A stretch of 64,000 nt of DNA from Thermoleophilia bacterium (GCA_017882545.1 JADGPG010000060.1:16206-80205); one strand, 5' to 3'; positions 9,103 to 18,092 are shown, counted from the stretch's first letter. The notes: generated by a model from the sequence alone, not told the origin. Numbers and translations are program-made.

Positions 9103-10394
9103 TAGGCGAGCACCTCGCACACGCGCTCAAGCGCCACGCCGCGCGACGCCTTGACGAGCACGGTGTCGCCGGGTTCCAGAATCGCGGGCACCCCGGCGGC
9201 TGCGGCGACACTGTCCGGGAACCACACCGACGGCACGCCGGTGGCGCCCTCCACATAGCCCGACGCCCGCGATCCGACGGCCACGAGCGTGTCGATACCC
9301 AGACGGGACACGAGCTCGCCGACATCGCGGTGGAATCGCGCCTCGTCGGGTCCAAGTTCCATCATGTCTCCGAGGACCGCGACGCGACGCCCGTTGCGCG
9401 CGGCCAGGTCGCGCAGTGCAGCGCCCATCGCCATCGGGTTGGCGTTGTAGCAGTCCTCGATCAATATTCCGCCACCAGTCAGCGGACGTTCCTGTCCGCG
9501 CATCGCCGAGAGTGCGACCTCAATCGGCGCCCCTGCAACCGGGAGACGTCCCAGTGCCGCACAGCATTCCCAGGCTGCCGCCGCATTCCGCCGCTGCCAG
9601 GCCTTGCCGAGACCGACGTCCACGCCGTTCGGGAGATCGGCGAACCGCCGCACAACGACCCCGTCGGCCAGCCCCATGACGGCGGCATCCAGCAGCGGCT
9701 CGTCGTCCGGGACCACCGCCACATCCCCGGCGCGCAGCCCGCAGAGAATTTCGGCTTTCGCCGCGGCGATCGCATCGATCGTTCCGAGAATCTCCAGGTG
9801 CACGGGCGCAACCGACGTGATGCAGGCCACGTGGGGCGGGGCGAGTGCCACCAGGTCGGCAATCTGCCCCGGGCCGCGCATACCCATCTCGACGACGGCG
9901 AACTCGGTGTTCTCGGGCATCTCCAACATCGACAGCGGCACGCCGACCTCGGTATTGCGGTTGCCCGGGGTACCGTAGACGCGTGCGCCGGCCGCCCGCA
10001 GCATGGCCACCAGGATGTCCTTGGTCGTGGTCTTTCCGACCGACCCCGTGATCGCGACCACCGTCGCGCCGGTGCGTCCAAGCGCCCGCCGGCCGGCCGC
10101 CTGCAGCACCGCGAGCGGATTCGCTGCAACGACCACCGCCCATCCCGCTGCGGTCGCTTGGGCGGCAATCGCGTCCCACGCCTGCGTCCCGACCAGTGCC
10201 GCCGCGGCGCCGGCCGCCAACGCGTCAGGAGCATGGAGTCCGCCGTCGGTGCTCTCACCGGGCAGTCCGACGAACAGGCGCCCCGCCACGGCGCCGCGGG
10301 AATCAACCGCGGCGCCGTCGATCGCGGTCGCCGGGTCGCCAGATGCGACCCACGCCCCGGACCCCTCAATCAACTCGTTGAGAATCCACTTCAC
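9102..10394 (-). CDS. murF: UDP-N-acetylmuramoyl-tripeptide--D-alanyl-D-alanine ligase
   Basis: A 430-residue Mur ligase that adds D-Ala-D-Ala to the UDP-MurNAc-tripeptide. The N-terminal domain has VDSRGAVAGRLFVGLPGE, the ATP loop is VAITGSVGKTTTKD, and EDCYNANPMAMGAAL and VAVLGDMMELG follow, all characteristic of MurF. It starts with GTG overlapping the stop of murE (GTGA), which supports translational coupling. Length is close to the family norm of about 450. Confidence 0.96.
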   Translation of the reverse strand: MKWILNELIEGSGAWVASGDPATAIDGAAVDSRGAVAGRLFVGLPGESTDGGLHAPDALAAGAAAALVGTQAWDAIAAQATAAGWAVVVAANPLAVLQAAGRRALGRTGATVVAITGSVGKTTTKDILVAMLRAAGARVYGTPGNRNTEVGVPLSMLEMPENTEFAVVEMGMRGPGQIADLVALAPPHVACITSVAPVHLEILGTIDAIAAAKAEILCGLRAGDVAVVPDDEPLLDAAVMGLADGVVVRRFADLPNGVDVGLGKAWQRRNAAAAWECCAALGRLPVAGAPIEVALSAMRGQERPLTGGGILIEDCYNANPMAMGAALRDLAARNGRRVAVLGDMMELGPDEARFHRDVGELVSRLGIDTLVAVGSRASGYVEGATGVPSVWFPDSVAAAAGVPAILEPGDTVLVKASRGVALERVCEVLA

Positions 10395-11869
10395 CCGGCA
10401 AGCTCCCGCAACACGTCTCGTGCAACTTCGCGATCGTCGAACGGCAGAACCCGATCCGCGATCTCCTGGCCGCGTTCGTGCCCCTTGCCGGCGATCAACA
10501 CCACGTCACCGGTCTGTGCCGCGGCGACCGCGTCCGCGATTGCCGCGCGGCGATCCGGCTCGGTCCGAAGATGCTCGCGTCCGTCACCCGCATCGACGAC
10601 GATTTCGTGAATGATGGTAACGGGATCCTCGGATCGCGGGTTATCCGAGGTCACGATCGCCACATCCGCGAGATGGGCGGCGATATAGCCCATCAGCGGC
10701 CGCTTGCCCCGGTCACGGTCCCCCCCACACCCAAACACGACGATTACCTGGTGGTCTCCCGCCAAACCACGAGCGGTCTTGAGCACGTTGGCGAGGGCAT
10801 CTGGAGTGTGTGCGTAGTCGACCAGTACCTGGAAGTCCTGCCCTTCCTCGATCGGTTCCAGCCTCCCGGGCACCCCCACCAGCCCGGCGATACCCGCGGC
10901 GATCTGCGTGTGCGGGAGCCCCAGCACCTCGCCGACCGCGACGACGCCCAACACGTTGAGCAGGTTGAAGTCTCCGCGCAGTCGGCTTACGATCTCAAGC
11001 GGACCGCGCGGCGTGGCGAGCTGGGCCCACGTCCCCGCGGCGGTCTGGGAAAACGAGATGGGGCGCACGTCGGCGCGGGAGACGTGACCGAACCCGAGCA
11101 GGCCGCGCTCCTCGGCCAGCCGCACGCCGTAGGCGTCGTCGACGTTGGCGGCACCCGGGGGGTCCGGGCCGTCACCCGGCGGCCGCGCAAACAGGAGCCG
11201 CTTGGCTCGGAAGTAGGACTCCATGTCTTGGTGGTAGTCGAGATGATCCTGTGTCAGGTTGGTGAACAGCGCCGCTGCAAACGGGATTCCGGCCACCCGC
11301 CGCTGAATCAGCGCGTGCGACGAGACCTCCATCGCGCAGGCCCAATCACCGGCCTCGCGCATGCGCGAGATCAGCCCCTGCAGCATCACCGGGTCAGGCG
11401 TCGTATGGGTTGTGGGCTCCGCCCGTCCGCCGACCACGACCTCCACGGTGCTGATCAACCCCGCCGAGGCTGCGCCCGCGCCGAGGACCGCCTGGAGCAG
11501 GTACGCCGAGGTGGTCTTACCGTTGGTGCCCGTGATCCCGACAATTCGCACGTCGGCCGCCGGATTGCCGGCGAGGGCGGCGGCGGCGAGCGCCAGCGAC
11601 AGCCGCGCGTCGCCCACGAGCACTTGCGGTACGTCGATCGGCAGCTCGCGTTCGACCACAAGCGCGGCGACCCCGCGATCCGCGGCGTCGCGGGCGAACT
11701 CGTGGCCGTCGACGCTCACACCGCGGACGCAGACGAACACGGCGTCCGGCCCCGCATCGGATGAACGCGCCGCGATGCGGGCAATCTCGGGCTCCGGAAC
11801 GGCGCCGTGTCCGGGCAGGAGGCGTGCGCCCGGCAGGGCGTCCACCAACTGGGCGAGGGTCAAAGGCAT
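10391..11869 (-). CDS. murE: UDP-N-acetylmuramoyl-tripeptide synthetase (diamino acid-adding)
   Basis: A 492-residue Mur ligase that adds the third-position amino acid. Visible are the substrate-binding N-terminal domain (ARSSDAGPDAVFVCVRGVSVDGHEF), the ATP loop GITGTNGKTTSAYLL, TQDHLDYHQDMESY, and the C-terminal DNPRSEDP. DNPR is the motif of meso-diaminopimelate-specific enzymes, so the third residue is probably meso-Dap, which fits lysA elsewhere in the window. The ATG at 11869 (MPLTLAQLVDALPG) is the start; the open frame upstream is antisense-biased filler. Confidence 0.95.
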   Translation of the reverse strand: MPLTLAQLVDALPGARLLPGHGAVPEPEIARIAARSSDAGPDAVFVCVRGVSVDGHEFARDAADRGVAALVVERELPIDVPQVLVGDARLSLALAAAALAGNPAADVRIVGITGTNGKTTSAYLLQAVLGAGAASAGLISTVEVVVGGRAEPTTHTTPDPVMLQGLISRMREAGDWACAMEVSSHALIQRRVAGIPFAAALFTNLTQDHLDYHQDMESYFRAKRLLFARPPGDGPDPPGAANVDDAYGVRLAEERGLLGFGHVSRADVRPISFSQTAAGTWAQLATPRGPLEIVSRLRGDFNLLNVLGVVAVGEVLGLPHTQIAAGIAGLVGVPGRLEPIEEGQDFQVLVDYAHTPDALANVLKTARGLAGDHQVIVVFGCGGDRDRGKRPLMGYIAAHLADVAIVTSDNPRSEDPVTIIHEIVVDAGDGREHLRTEPDRRAAIADAVAAAQTGDVVLIAGKGHERGQEIADRVLPFDDREVARDVLRELAG

Positions 11870-11897
11870 GTCGAGGGGCCCGGACCGGCCTGGCCGA

Positions 11898-13655
11898 TCA
11901 CCCGGGCGGGATCCCCAGTCGGACGAGCGCCATCGATGCGATCTGACTGAAGGCGGGCGCGGCCACCGTACCGCCGTAGGCACCGACTCCAGGCTCGTCG
12001 ACGGTCACGACGATCACCAGGCGCGGGTGGTTCGCCGGGACGTAGCCCGCGAACGACGAGACAAACAGCGACTGGCTGTACTTGCCACCGGGCAGCGGCA
12101 CCTGCGCCGTGCCGGTCTTACCCGCGACCGTGTAGCCCGTGACCTTTGCGGCGTCGCCGGTCCCCTGCTTGGAGACGACCTTGCGCAGCATCGCATCCAG
12201 CTCCATCGCCGTTTGCGGCGTGATGATCCGGGAGTTGGCCGGGTAGGCCACGGACTTGCCGGCGACCTTGCTCACCAGGTGCGGGGTGACCAGACGCCCG
12301 CGGTTGGCGATCACCGCGAAGGCGCGGGCGATCTGGACCTGCGTCGCCGAGACGCCCTGGCCGATCGGCACGTTGCCGATCGAGACGCCCGACCAGCCCG
12401 GGCCGCCGTATTGGGGGTAGACGCCGACCGCCTCGCCCGGGTAATCGATGCCGGTCGAGTGACCGAACCCGAAGCGGCCGACCCACGACGCAAGCGCCGG
12501 ATAGCCCAACCGCTCGGCCACCTTGACGGTACCGATATTGCTCGAGCGCTCGAGGATCTCGCTGACCGACCACACCGCGGTCCCGTGCTTCTCGGCGTCG
12601 TGCAAGGTGATATCGAACAGCGGGAGCGCTCCGGGAACCACAATCCGTGTGTTCGGGGTGACCAGGTGTTCCTGGAGCGCCCCGGCCATCGGGACGATCT
12701 TGAAGATCGACCCGGGCTCGAAGAGATCGGTCACCGAGCGCAGTCGTGCCGCCGCCTGGTCGAAATGGGCACGGTCATTCGGGTTGTAGCCGGGCGCCGT
12801 CGCCATCCCGTAGATGGCACCGGTATTGGGATCCATGACGATCCCGCTCACGGCCTTCGCGCGGAATCGCGTCCGGGTGCCGGCGAGGATCGCTTCCAGG
12901 TTGGCCTGGATGTTCGAATCGACGGTCAGCTGGACGCTCTCTCCGGGCTTCGCCGGGCGGTTGACCGCGGTCGAGAGCGCCTGCCCACGCGGATCCTGAT
13001 TCTCGACGACGACGCCCGGTGTTCCCGTCAGGACGCTATTTTCCTGCTGCTCGATGCCGGAAATACCGCCGTTCTGTCCTACGAGTCCGACCATCTGCGC
13101 ACCGACTGGGCCACTCGGAAGGTCACGCGAGAACGAATCCTGGACGCTGATCCCGCTGATGCCGAGCTTGCGCACAGCGGTGCCGACCGATTGGTTGACC
13201 CCCTGATCGACGACCGAGTACCCGCCCGAGACGATCAGCTTCGCCAGAACGGCGGTCAGTGGCATCTTCAGGATCGGCGCGAGTTCGGTCGCGGCCGTCT
13301 GGGGGTCGGTGATCAGGTACGGCGTCGCGATGACGGTGTCGCTCAGGCGGTCGAACGCGAGCTCGTTCCCGTTACGATCGACGATCGCGCCGCGCTGCCC
13401 AGCGCTCACGATCGTCTTCTGCTGCTGGCCGGCGGCCATCGCAGAAAGTGTGCCGGCGTCGACCGTCCCGAGCCACCCCGCGCGCAAAATCATCAGCCCG
13501 GCGCCGACGACGGCGATCGCGCCGAGGATCCGAATCCTGCGCGCACCGTCGCGCCGGCTCAGACCTGCCGGCGCGCGCCGCGATCGGGCCCGGGCGCGCT
13601 GCCGGGAGACACGGGTCCCTGAGCGGCGACGATTCGAGCTCGAGCGGCGATCCAC
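11898..13655 (-). CDS. ftsI: Penicillin-binding protein 3 / division transpeptidase FtsI
   Basis: A 585-residue class B PBP that cross-links septal peptidoglycan. A basic cytoplasmic tail of about 40 residues precedes one membrane anchor (IRILGAIAVVGAGLMILRAG). The PBP dimer domain contains the RGAIVDRNG box. The transpeptidase domain has the three active-site motifs: SIFK (Ser316, Lys319), SSN, and KTGTAQ. There are no C-terminal PASTA repeats, unlike many other Gram-positive division PBPs. GTG start 4 bases after the ftsL-like gene. Confidence 0.95.
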   Translation of the reverse strand: MDRRSSSNRRRSGTRVSRQRARARSRRAPAGLSRRDGARRIRILGAIAVVGAGLMILRAGWLGTVDAGTLSAMAAGQQQKTIVSAGQRGAIVDRNGNELAFDRLSDTVIATPYLITDPQTAATELAPILKMPLTAVLAKLIVSGGYSVVDQGVNQSVGTAVRKLGISGISVQDSFSRDLPSGPVGAQMVGLVGQNGGISGIEQQENSVLTGTPGVVVENQDPRGQALSTAVNRPAKPGESVQLTVDSNIQANLEAILAGTRTRFRAKAVSGIVMDPNTGAIYGMATAPGYNPNDRAHFDQAAARLRSVTDLFEPGSIFKIVPMAGALQEHLVTPNTRIVVPGALPLFDITLHDAEKHGTAVWSVSEILERSSNIGTVKVAERLGYPALASWVGRFGFGHSTGIDYPGEAVGVYPQYGGPGWSGVSIGNVPIGQGVSATQVQIARAFAVIANRGRLVTPHLVSKVAGKSVAYPANSRIITPQTAMELDAMLRKVVSKQGTGDAAKVTGYTVAGKTGTAQVPLPGGKYSQSLFVSSFAGYVPANHPRLVIVVTVDEPGVGAYGGTVAAPAFSQIASMALVRLGIPPG

Positions 13656-13659
13656 GGAC

Positions 13660-14079
13660 CTACGGCGTCGGATTCTTGGCGCGCAGGAAGGTCATCTGCT
13701 GGGAGTTCTCCTGCTTCATGTTGAGCGCGCGCGTGGCGGCGGTGCGCACCTGCGCGTCCTCCTGCTGAAGCGCCTGATTGAGGTTCACAACCTCTGATTG
13801 GGCCTCACTCGAGCGCTGCATCGTCAAGCTGGAGCGGGTCGACAAGCGCAGGGTCGCGGCATTGATGAAGACGATGCCCCCGAGCATCACGGCGAGGCCG
13901 GGAACCCACAGCCACCGGCGGACCGTCTGCGCACGCGTGCGGGTCCGGGTGCGGGTCCGCGGTGCGGGCTGCGCCCGCGCGCGCCGACGGGGACGGGGCT
14001 CTTCGACCGGCCGGGTCCTTGTGGGGACGGGCTGGCGCCGCGCGGGTGCTGGGGCGGCGCTGCGGGCGCGGGTACTCAC
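13660..14079 (-). CDS. ftsL: FtsL-like septum protein
   Basis: A 139-residue bitopic protein. The N-terminal 65 residues are Arg/Pro/Ala-rich, including an alternating run (RTRTRTRTRA). One transmembrane helix (WLWVPGLAVMLGGIVFINAATL) follows, and then a short extracytoplasmic coiled coil (SSEAQSEVVNLNQALQQEDAQ). FtsL proteins are barely conserved in sequence; the identity rests on topology and on the invariant position between rsmH and ftsI. The GTG at 14079 overlaps the rsmH stop (GTGA). Confidence 0.8.
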   Translation of the reverse strand: MSTRARSAAPAPARRQPVPTRTRPVEEPRPRRRARAQPAPRTRTRTRTRAQTVRRWLWVPGLAVMLGGIVFINAATLRLSTRSSLTMQRSSEAQSEVVNLNQALQQEDAQVRTAATRALNMKQENSQQMTFLRAKNPTP

Positions 14080-15014
14080 GCCGCCTCCAGCTTGCGGACG
14101 GCGCGCAGGCGCGCCGAGCGGGACCGCGGATTGCGGTGCATCTCGTCCGCGCCGGGCATAATCGCGCGACTGGCCACCAGTTCCCCCTCCGGTGTACGAC
14201 CGCATCCGCACACCGGCATCCCGGGCGGGCAGATGCATCCCTGGGCGCGCGCCCGGATGAAGCGCTTTACGATCCGGTCCTCCAGCGAATGGAAACTGAT
14301 GACGGCCAGCACGCCGTCGACCTCGAGGAGCTCAAATGCCGATTCGAGGGCATGCGGCAGTAGATCGAGCTCCGCATTGACAACGATCCGCAGGGCCTGA
14401 AAGACGCGTTTGGCCGGATGGCCTCCGGCGAACAGCGCACCCGACGGCACCGACCCGCGCACGACCTCGACGAGTTCGCCAGTGGTCGTGATCGGCGCGG
14501 CCTGCCGCGTGCGGACGATCGCGCGGGCGATCTGGCGCGCATAGCGCTCTTCGCCGTATTCGCGAAACCATCGAGCCAAGTCCGCTTCGGAGGCATCGGC
14601 GACGAGGGTGGCCGCCGAAATCGGCTGGTCGGGGTTCATACGCATGTCGAGGGGCGCCTGCCGGGCATAGGAGAACCCGCGCTCGGGCCGGTCGATCTGC
14701 ATCGAGGAGATGCCAAGGTCCATCAGAATCCCATCCGCACGGACACCGTCATCGACGAGCTCGTCCAGGGCCACGGCGAAGTTCTTACGGATGAAGCGCG
14801 TCCGGCATTGGGCCGCGTCTGCGAACAGGTCGAAGAACGGCGCGACGTCGGGGTCCTGATCAATGGCGATGTAGAGCCCATCGGGGCCCAAGTCCTCGGC
14901 CAGGCGCTGTGCATGCCCTCCCGCCCCGAACGTGCAGTCGACCACGACCTGACCGGCCTCCGGCCGCAGGACCTCAAGGACCTCGTCGACTAGGACGGGG
15001 TCATGGGCCGTCAT
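14076..15014 (-). CDS. rsmH: 16S rRNA (cytosine-1402-N4)-methyltransferase
   Basis: A 312-residue SAM-dependent methyltransferase that makes N4-methyl-C1402 in 16S rRNA. The N terminus HDPVLVDEVLEVL, SAM loop DCTFGAGGHAQRL, ILMDLGISSMQIDRPERGFSY, PAKRVFQALRIVVN and VISFHSLEDRIVKRF are near-consensus. A Cys cluster (CICPPGMPVCGCG) sits before the C terminus, as is usual in the family. It starts at ATG 15014, four bases after mraZ ends. Confidence 0.96.
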   Translation of the reverse strand: MTAHDPVLVDEVLEVLRPEAGQVVVDCTFGAGGHAQRLAEDLGPDGLYIAIDQDPDVAPFFDLFADAAQCRTRFIRKNFAVALDELVDDGVRADGILMDLGISSMQIDRPERGFSYARQAPLDMRMNPDQPISAATLVADASEADLARWFREYGEERYARQIARAIVRTRQAAPITTTGELVEVVRGSVPSGALFAGGHPAKRVFQALRIVVNAELDLLPHALESAFELLEVDGVLAVISFHSLEDRIVKRFIRARAQGCICPPGMPVCGCGRTPEGELVASRAIMPGADEMHRNPRSRSARLRAVRKLEAA

Positions 15015-15018
15015 CGGA

Positions 15019-15468
15019 TCAGCCAACGCGATCGGCAAGACGCTTGGCACGGACCGATACCCCCTCTCGACGAAGTGCCGCGAATCGATCCGCGAGACGG
15101 TCGCCATCCCAGACCTCCAAGTACTCGCCAGCTCCAACGACTTTTACGCGCGACCCGAGTCCCGCGTGATCCCGCAACTCGGCCGGCAGCAGGATCCTCC
15201 CCTGCCGGTCGAGGTCCTGTTCGAAGGCTCCCGCCGACAGGAACCGGCTGAGCTCCCGACCCTCGTCGTCGAGAACGCTCATCGCCCCGAACGTCCGCTC
15301 GATGAGGCCGGCCCATTCGTTGCGCGGCACGACGATGAGACATTCATCGATCCACCAGCCGACCACGGCACCACCGATGAACGGCTCACGAAGGCGCGCG
15401 GGAATCGCCAACCGGAAGCGGTTGTCGAGGCTGCACTCGTGGGTACCTGTGAGGAGCCGGCGATGCAT
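15019..15468 (-). CDS. mraZ: Transcriptional regulator MraZ
   Basis: A 149-residue AbrB-like DNA-binding protein that regulates the dcw operon, which it leads. It has the two MraZ repeats: CSLDNRFRLAIPARLRE at the N terminus and DLDRQGRILLPAELRDHAGL in the middle, each with the D-x-(R/G)-R-(L/I) signature. The ATG at 15468 is preferred to one 21 bases upstream, since the latter would put two MraZ boxes inside the gene. Residues before CSLDN (MHRRLLTGTHE) match the usual short N-terminal strand. Confidence 0.93.
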   Translation of the reverse strand: MHRRLLTGTHECSLDNRFRLAIPARLREPFIGGAVVGWWIDECLIVVPRNEWAGLIERTFGAMSVLDDEGRELSRFLSAGAFEQDLDRQGRILLPAELRDHAGLGSRVKVVGAGEYLEVWDGDRLADRFAALRREGVSVRAKRLADRVG

Positions 15469-15471
15469 GGT

Positions 15472-15497
15472 CCCCACCGTACCCCACATCTCCCCAC
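15472..15497 (-). promoter_or_regulatory. MraZ box array: three GTGGGG repeats at exact 10-base period
   Basis: On the minus strand GTGGGG occurs at 15497-15492, 15487-15482 and 15477-15472, one helical turn apart, ending 3 bases before the mraZ start codon. MraZ of Escherichia coli binds TGGGN repeats separated by 5-base spacers in the same position, so this is very probably the autoregulatory operator of the operon. Two further copies lie upstream, GTGGG at 15517-15513 and GTGGGG at 15540-15535. The last box also covers the place of the ribosome binding site. Confidence 0.85.
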
Positions 15498-15616
15498 ATC
15501 ACAACGAAAGTACCCACGATTTACACCACAGGGACCCCACATCCGGAGGCGGCCGCAACGGGACCCGGAGCCCCACGAACATGTGTTCCGTCCGACGGGC
15601 GAACTAGTGTTCGGGT

Positions 15617-15952
15617 ATGACTGCAACCCTGTACGACATCAACACCGGCCGCCGCCACGACGCCGCGCGTCCGGTCGCCGACGCGCCCGCCCGCCGCCCG
15701 CTGTCGGCAACCATCGCCCTGTTCGGACTCGGAATGACTCCGGGGTTCCTCCTCGCGGGCGCCGCCTCGGCCCAGGGCGGCGCAGGAATGGTCACCTCGG
15801 CATGGACGCTCGCGGGACTGTCCGGGCTCGTCACGATTGCCGCTGCCCTGCGTTCCCGCCAGATCGCCGTCCGGCGCCGGCAGCGACTCGCCAAACGGGC
15901 CCGCGCCCAGACCATCCACGAAGCCCCGATCACCATGCGTCGCGCCGCCTGA
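15617..15952 (+). CDS. Small membrane protein of unknown function
   Basis: A 111-residue protein not recognised as a named family. A polar N terminus of about 27 residues precedes two hydrophobic helices (ATIALFGLGMTPGFLLAGAA and AWTLAGLSGLVTIAAAL). A basic tail rich in Arg and Gln follows. By the positive-inside rule the tail is cytoplasmic. It sits between the divergent mraZ operon and the ppx operon. ATG at 15617 with no good ribosome binding site. Coding-like amino acid composition supports it, but it could be a chance ORF. Confidence 0.55.
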   Translation: MTATLYDINTGRRHDAARPVADAPARRPLSATIALFGLGMTPGFLLAGAASAQGGAGMVTSAWTLAGLSGLVTIAAALRSRQIAVRRRQRLAKRARAQTIHEAPITMRRAA

Positions 15953-16060
15953 CCAGACCGCGTCCGGACATGAAACTCATCATGTCCGGACGACGACCCT
16001 GACCGCGCCATGCGCTACGGTCCAGGCAGTGTCCGTTCCCGCATTCCCGACAAGTCTCGC

Positions 16061-16930
16061 GTGATCGCAGCGGCGATCGACGTCGGTACGAACACGACGC
16101 GCCTGCTGGTGGCGGAGGTCGAGGACGGACGGATCACACCGCTCGCCACCGACGCCGTAATGACCGCCTTGGGCGCGGGTCTCGACACATCCGGAGTGAT
16201 CGCGGAGCCGGGCCTGGCGCTGGTGGTGCAGACAACGGCGGACATGGCCGTGCACGCCCGTGCGCTCGGCGCCGACCGGCTGGTGATCGCCTGCACGGCC
16301 ATCGGCCGCGATGCGCACAACTCCGCCGATCTGGTTGACCGCATCGCGGCCGCCACCGGGGTCGCACCACACGTGCTCACCGGCGAGCACGAGGCCGAAT
16401 TGACCTACGCGGGAATCGTCGCAACGGGATCTCACGGCGGCCAGCTCGTCGCCGCCGATCTCGGCGGTGGATCGCTCGAGCTCATGGGTGGGCACCACGG
16501 GAGACTGGACTGGGCAAATTCGTTGCCGATCGGGGTCCGCCGGATCACCGAGCGCCACCGGATCAGCGATCCGCCCGACCCGGCGACCTGGGAACCGATC
16601 GCGGCGGAGGTCGCGGCTCTCGTCACCCCCGTGGCCGCCGATCACCCCGCCTCGGCGATTGTCATCACGGGCGGATCCGCGGCGGCACTCGGCGTGCTCG
16701 CCGGAACCGGGCGCCTCGACCGCGCCGCGCTCTCCGGCGTTCTGGCGGCCCTGGCGGGACGGTCAGCCGATGCCGTCGCGGCCGCGACCGGGCTCGAGCC
16801 CGCCCGGATCCGGCTCTGTCTGGCGGGGGCGGGGGCGCTCGAGGGTGTCCGGCGTGCGTTCGGACTTGACGGCCTCGAGATCTCCCAAGCAGGCTTGCGG
16901 GAAGGACTCGTGCTGGAGGCGACCGGATGA
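16061..16930 (+). CDS. ppx: Ppx/GppA-type phosphatase (exopolyphosphatase-like)
   Basis: A 289-residue member of the actin-fold Ppx/GppA family, which hydrolyses polyphosphate or pppGpp. Phosphate loop 1 is AAIDVGTNTTRLLVAEVEDG, the catalytic Glu region TGEHEAELTYAG, and loop 2 ADLGGGSLELM. It is the short, two-domain form (about 300 residues) seen in actinobacteria such as mycobacterial Ppx1 and Ppx2. Length and family alignment favour the GTG at 16061. An ATG at 16010 is in frame, but a TACGGT -10-like hexamer at 16016 lies inside that extension. First gene of a six-gene operon. Confidence 0.85.
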   Translation: MIAAAIDVGTNTTRLLVAEVEDGRITPLATDAVMTALGAGLDTSGVIAEPGLALVVQTTADMAVHARALGADRLVIACTAIGRDAHNSADLVDRIAAATGVAPHVLTGEHEAELTYAGIVATGSHGGQLVAADLGGGSLELMGGHHGRLDWANSLPIGVRRITERHRISDPPDPATWEPIAAEVAALVTPVAADHPASAIVITGGSAAALGVLAGTGRLDRAALSGVLAALAGRSADAVAAATGLEPARIRLCLAGAGALEGVRRAFGLDGLEISQAGLREGLVLEATG

Positions 16931-17766
16931 GCACAAACGGCAGCAGCTACCTCGCCCACTGGGGGCTCGCCGAGCCGCCGTTCCTCATCGAGCCGGATCC
17001 GCGTTTCGCCTATGAGCGGGCCGACCACCGGGAAGCGCTCGCGCGCATGCTCTTCGGCCTCACGCAACTTGGCGGGATCGTGTTGATCACCGGCGAGATC
17101 GGCTGCGGCAAGACGATGCTTGCTGAGACCCTGCGCGGGATGTTGTCGGGGGGCGGGTACCAGGTGGTCTCGGTGCCAAACCCGCCGCGGACCAGCGCAG
17201 CATTGCTCGGCGCGATCCTGGATGCATCTGGCGGGCCGAGCGCCGGCGGGTCTGCGGCCCGGCTGGCCGGCCTCGTCCGCGAGCAGCTGCAGCAGGCGGC
17301 CGACCGCGGCCAACGGGTCGTCCTCGCCGTCGACGAGGCCCAGCGCCTTGATGCCCGCGCGCTCGACGAACTGCGGATGCTGACCAATCCCGGGTCGGGT
17401 GGGTCGGCTCCGGCCGTGTTGCTCGGGCAACCCGAGCTCAGCACCAAAATCGGCCGCTATCCCCAGGTCGCCCAGCGGGTCGTCGTGCGGTATCACCTGC
17501 AGCCGATGCGCGCCGACGAGATCGAGGGCTACATCGGCCATCGCACGCGCGTGGCCGGGTCGCCGCGGCGCCTGTTCACCCGCCGGGCCGCGGCCGCCGT
17601 CCACGAGGAAACCGGGGGTACGCCGCGCCTGGTCAACCTCATCTGCGCCAACGCGCTGTTCGTCGGAGCCGCCCGAAGTGAAGACGAAATCGGCGCGGAC
17701 ACGATCCGGGACCTTGCCGAAGACCGGCGCCGGTCCGAACATCTCGCCGACCAGGGAGCACCATGA
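16927..17766 (+). CDS. ExeA/GspA-like AAA+ ATPase
   Basis: A 279-residue P-loop ATPase of the ExeA (GspA)/MshM/TniB type. It begins with the family's WGLAEPPFLIEPDPRFAY signature and has Walker A GEIGCGKT, Walker B VVLAVDEAQ, LLGQPEL (sensor 1 region) and the GGTPRLVNLICANAL lid motif. In Proteobacteria such ATPases serve secretin assembly or transposition; here there is no peptidoglycan-binding domain, no membrane helix and no secretion gene nearby. ATG overlaps the ppx stop (ATGA). Its job in this operon is unknown; it may remodel a polyphosphate- or nucleoid-bound complex. Confidence 0.8.
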   Translation: MSTNGSSYLAHWGLAEPPFLIEPDPRFAYERADHREALARMLFGLTQLGGIVLITGEIGCGKTMLAETLRGMLSGGGYQVVSVPNPPRTSAALLGAILDASGGPSAGGSAARLAGLVREQLQQAADRGQRVVLAVDEAQRLDARALDELRMLTNPGSGGSAPAVLLGQPELSTKIGRYPQVAQRVVVRYHLQPMRADEIEGYIGHRTRVAGSPRRLFTRRAAAAVHEETGGTPRLVNLICANALFVGAARSEDEIGADTIRDLAEDRRRSEHLADQGAP

Positions 17767-18092
17767 GCGAGGTCAGCTACCAGACGTTCCTGTCGGACAT
17801 CGGGCGGCTCGGCAGCGAGCGCTTCGTGCCGGTCGATCCCAGCGAACTCGATTCGCGCCGCAAGGATGCGGACCGGAAGCTCACGATCCGAGTCTCCAAG
17901 CAGCAGGCGAAGTGGCTCGACCACATCGAAGCGATCACGGGCAAGGGCATCGACGAGGATGCCGTCATCCGCGTGCTGATTGACCTCGGGCGCCAACTGG
18001 AGGTGGACTGGGCCATGACCGCCGGCGCGCCCGCACTCCGGGCTGCGGTCGCCGACGCTGTGCGAGTGCGCAGGACCAGCTCCCGCGCCTGA
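17763..18092 (+). CDS. Small ribbon-helix-helix-like protein
   Basis: A 109-residue protein not recognised as a named family. The centre reads KLTIRVSKQQAKWLDHIEAI, then DEDAVIRVLIDLGRQLEVDW, which has the beta-helix-helix spacing of ribbon-helix-helix DNA-binding proteins. The N-terminal 35 residues and the Arg-rich tail are polar. Its ATG overlaps the ATPase stop (ATGA) and its stop overlaps the next start (TGATG). It may be the DNA-binding or adaptor partner of the ExeA-like ATPase; this is inference. Confidence 0.6.
   Translation: MSEVSYQTFLSDIGRLGSERFVPVDPSELDSRRKDADRKLTIRVSKQQAKWLDHIEAITGKGIDEDAVIRVLIDLGRQLEVDWAMTAGAPALRAAVADAVRVRRTSSRA

Noticed and set aside
11361..13622. Open frame of about 750 codons opposite ftsI and murE
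   Set aside because: Antisense to two clear dcw genes; no recognisable domain.
16927..17766. ExeA-like ATPase as a transposition (TniB) or type II secretion component
   Set aside because: No transposase, terminal repeats, secretin or pilin genes nearby; it is fused by overlap to ppx and CHAD genes instead.
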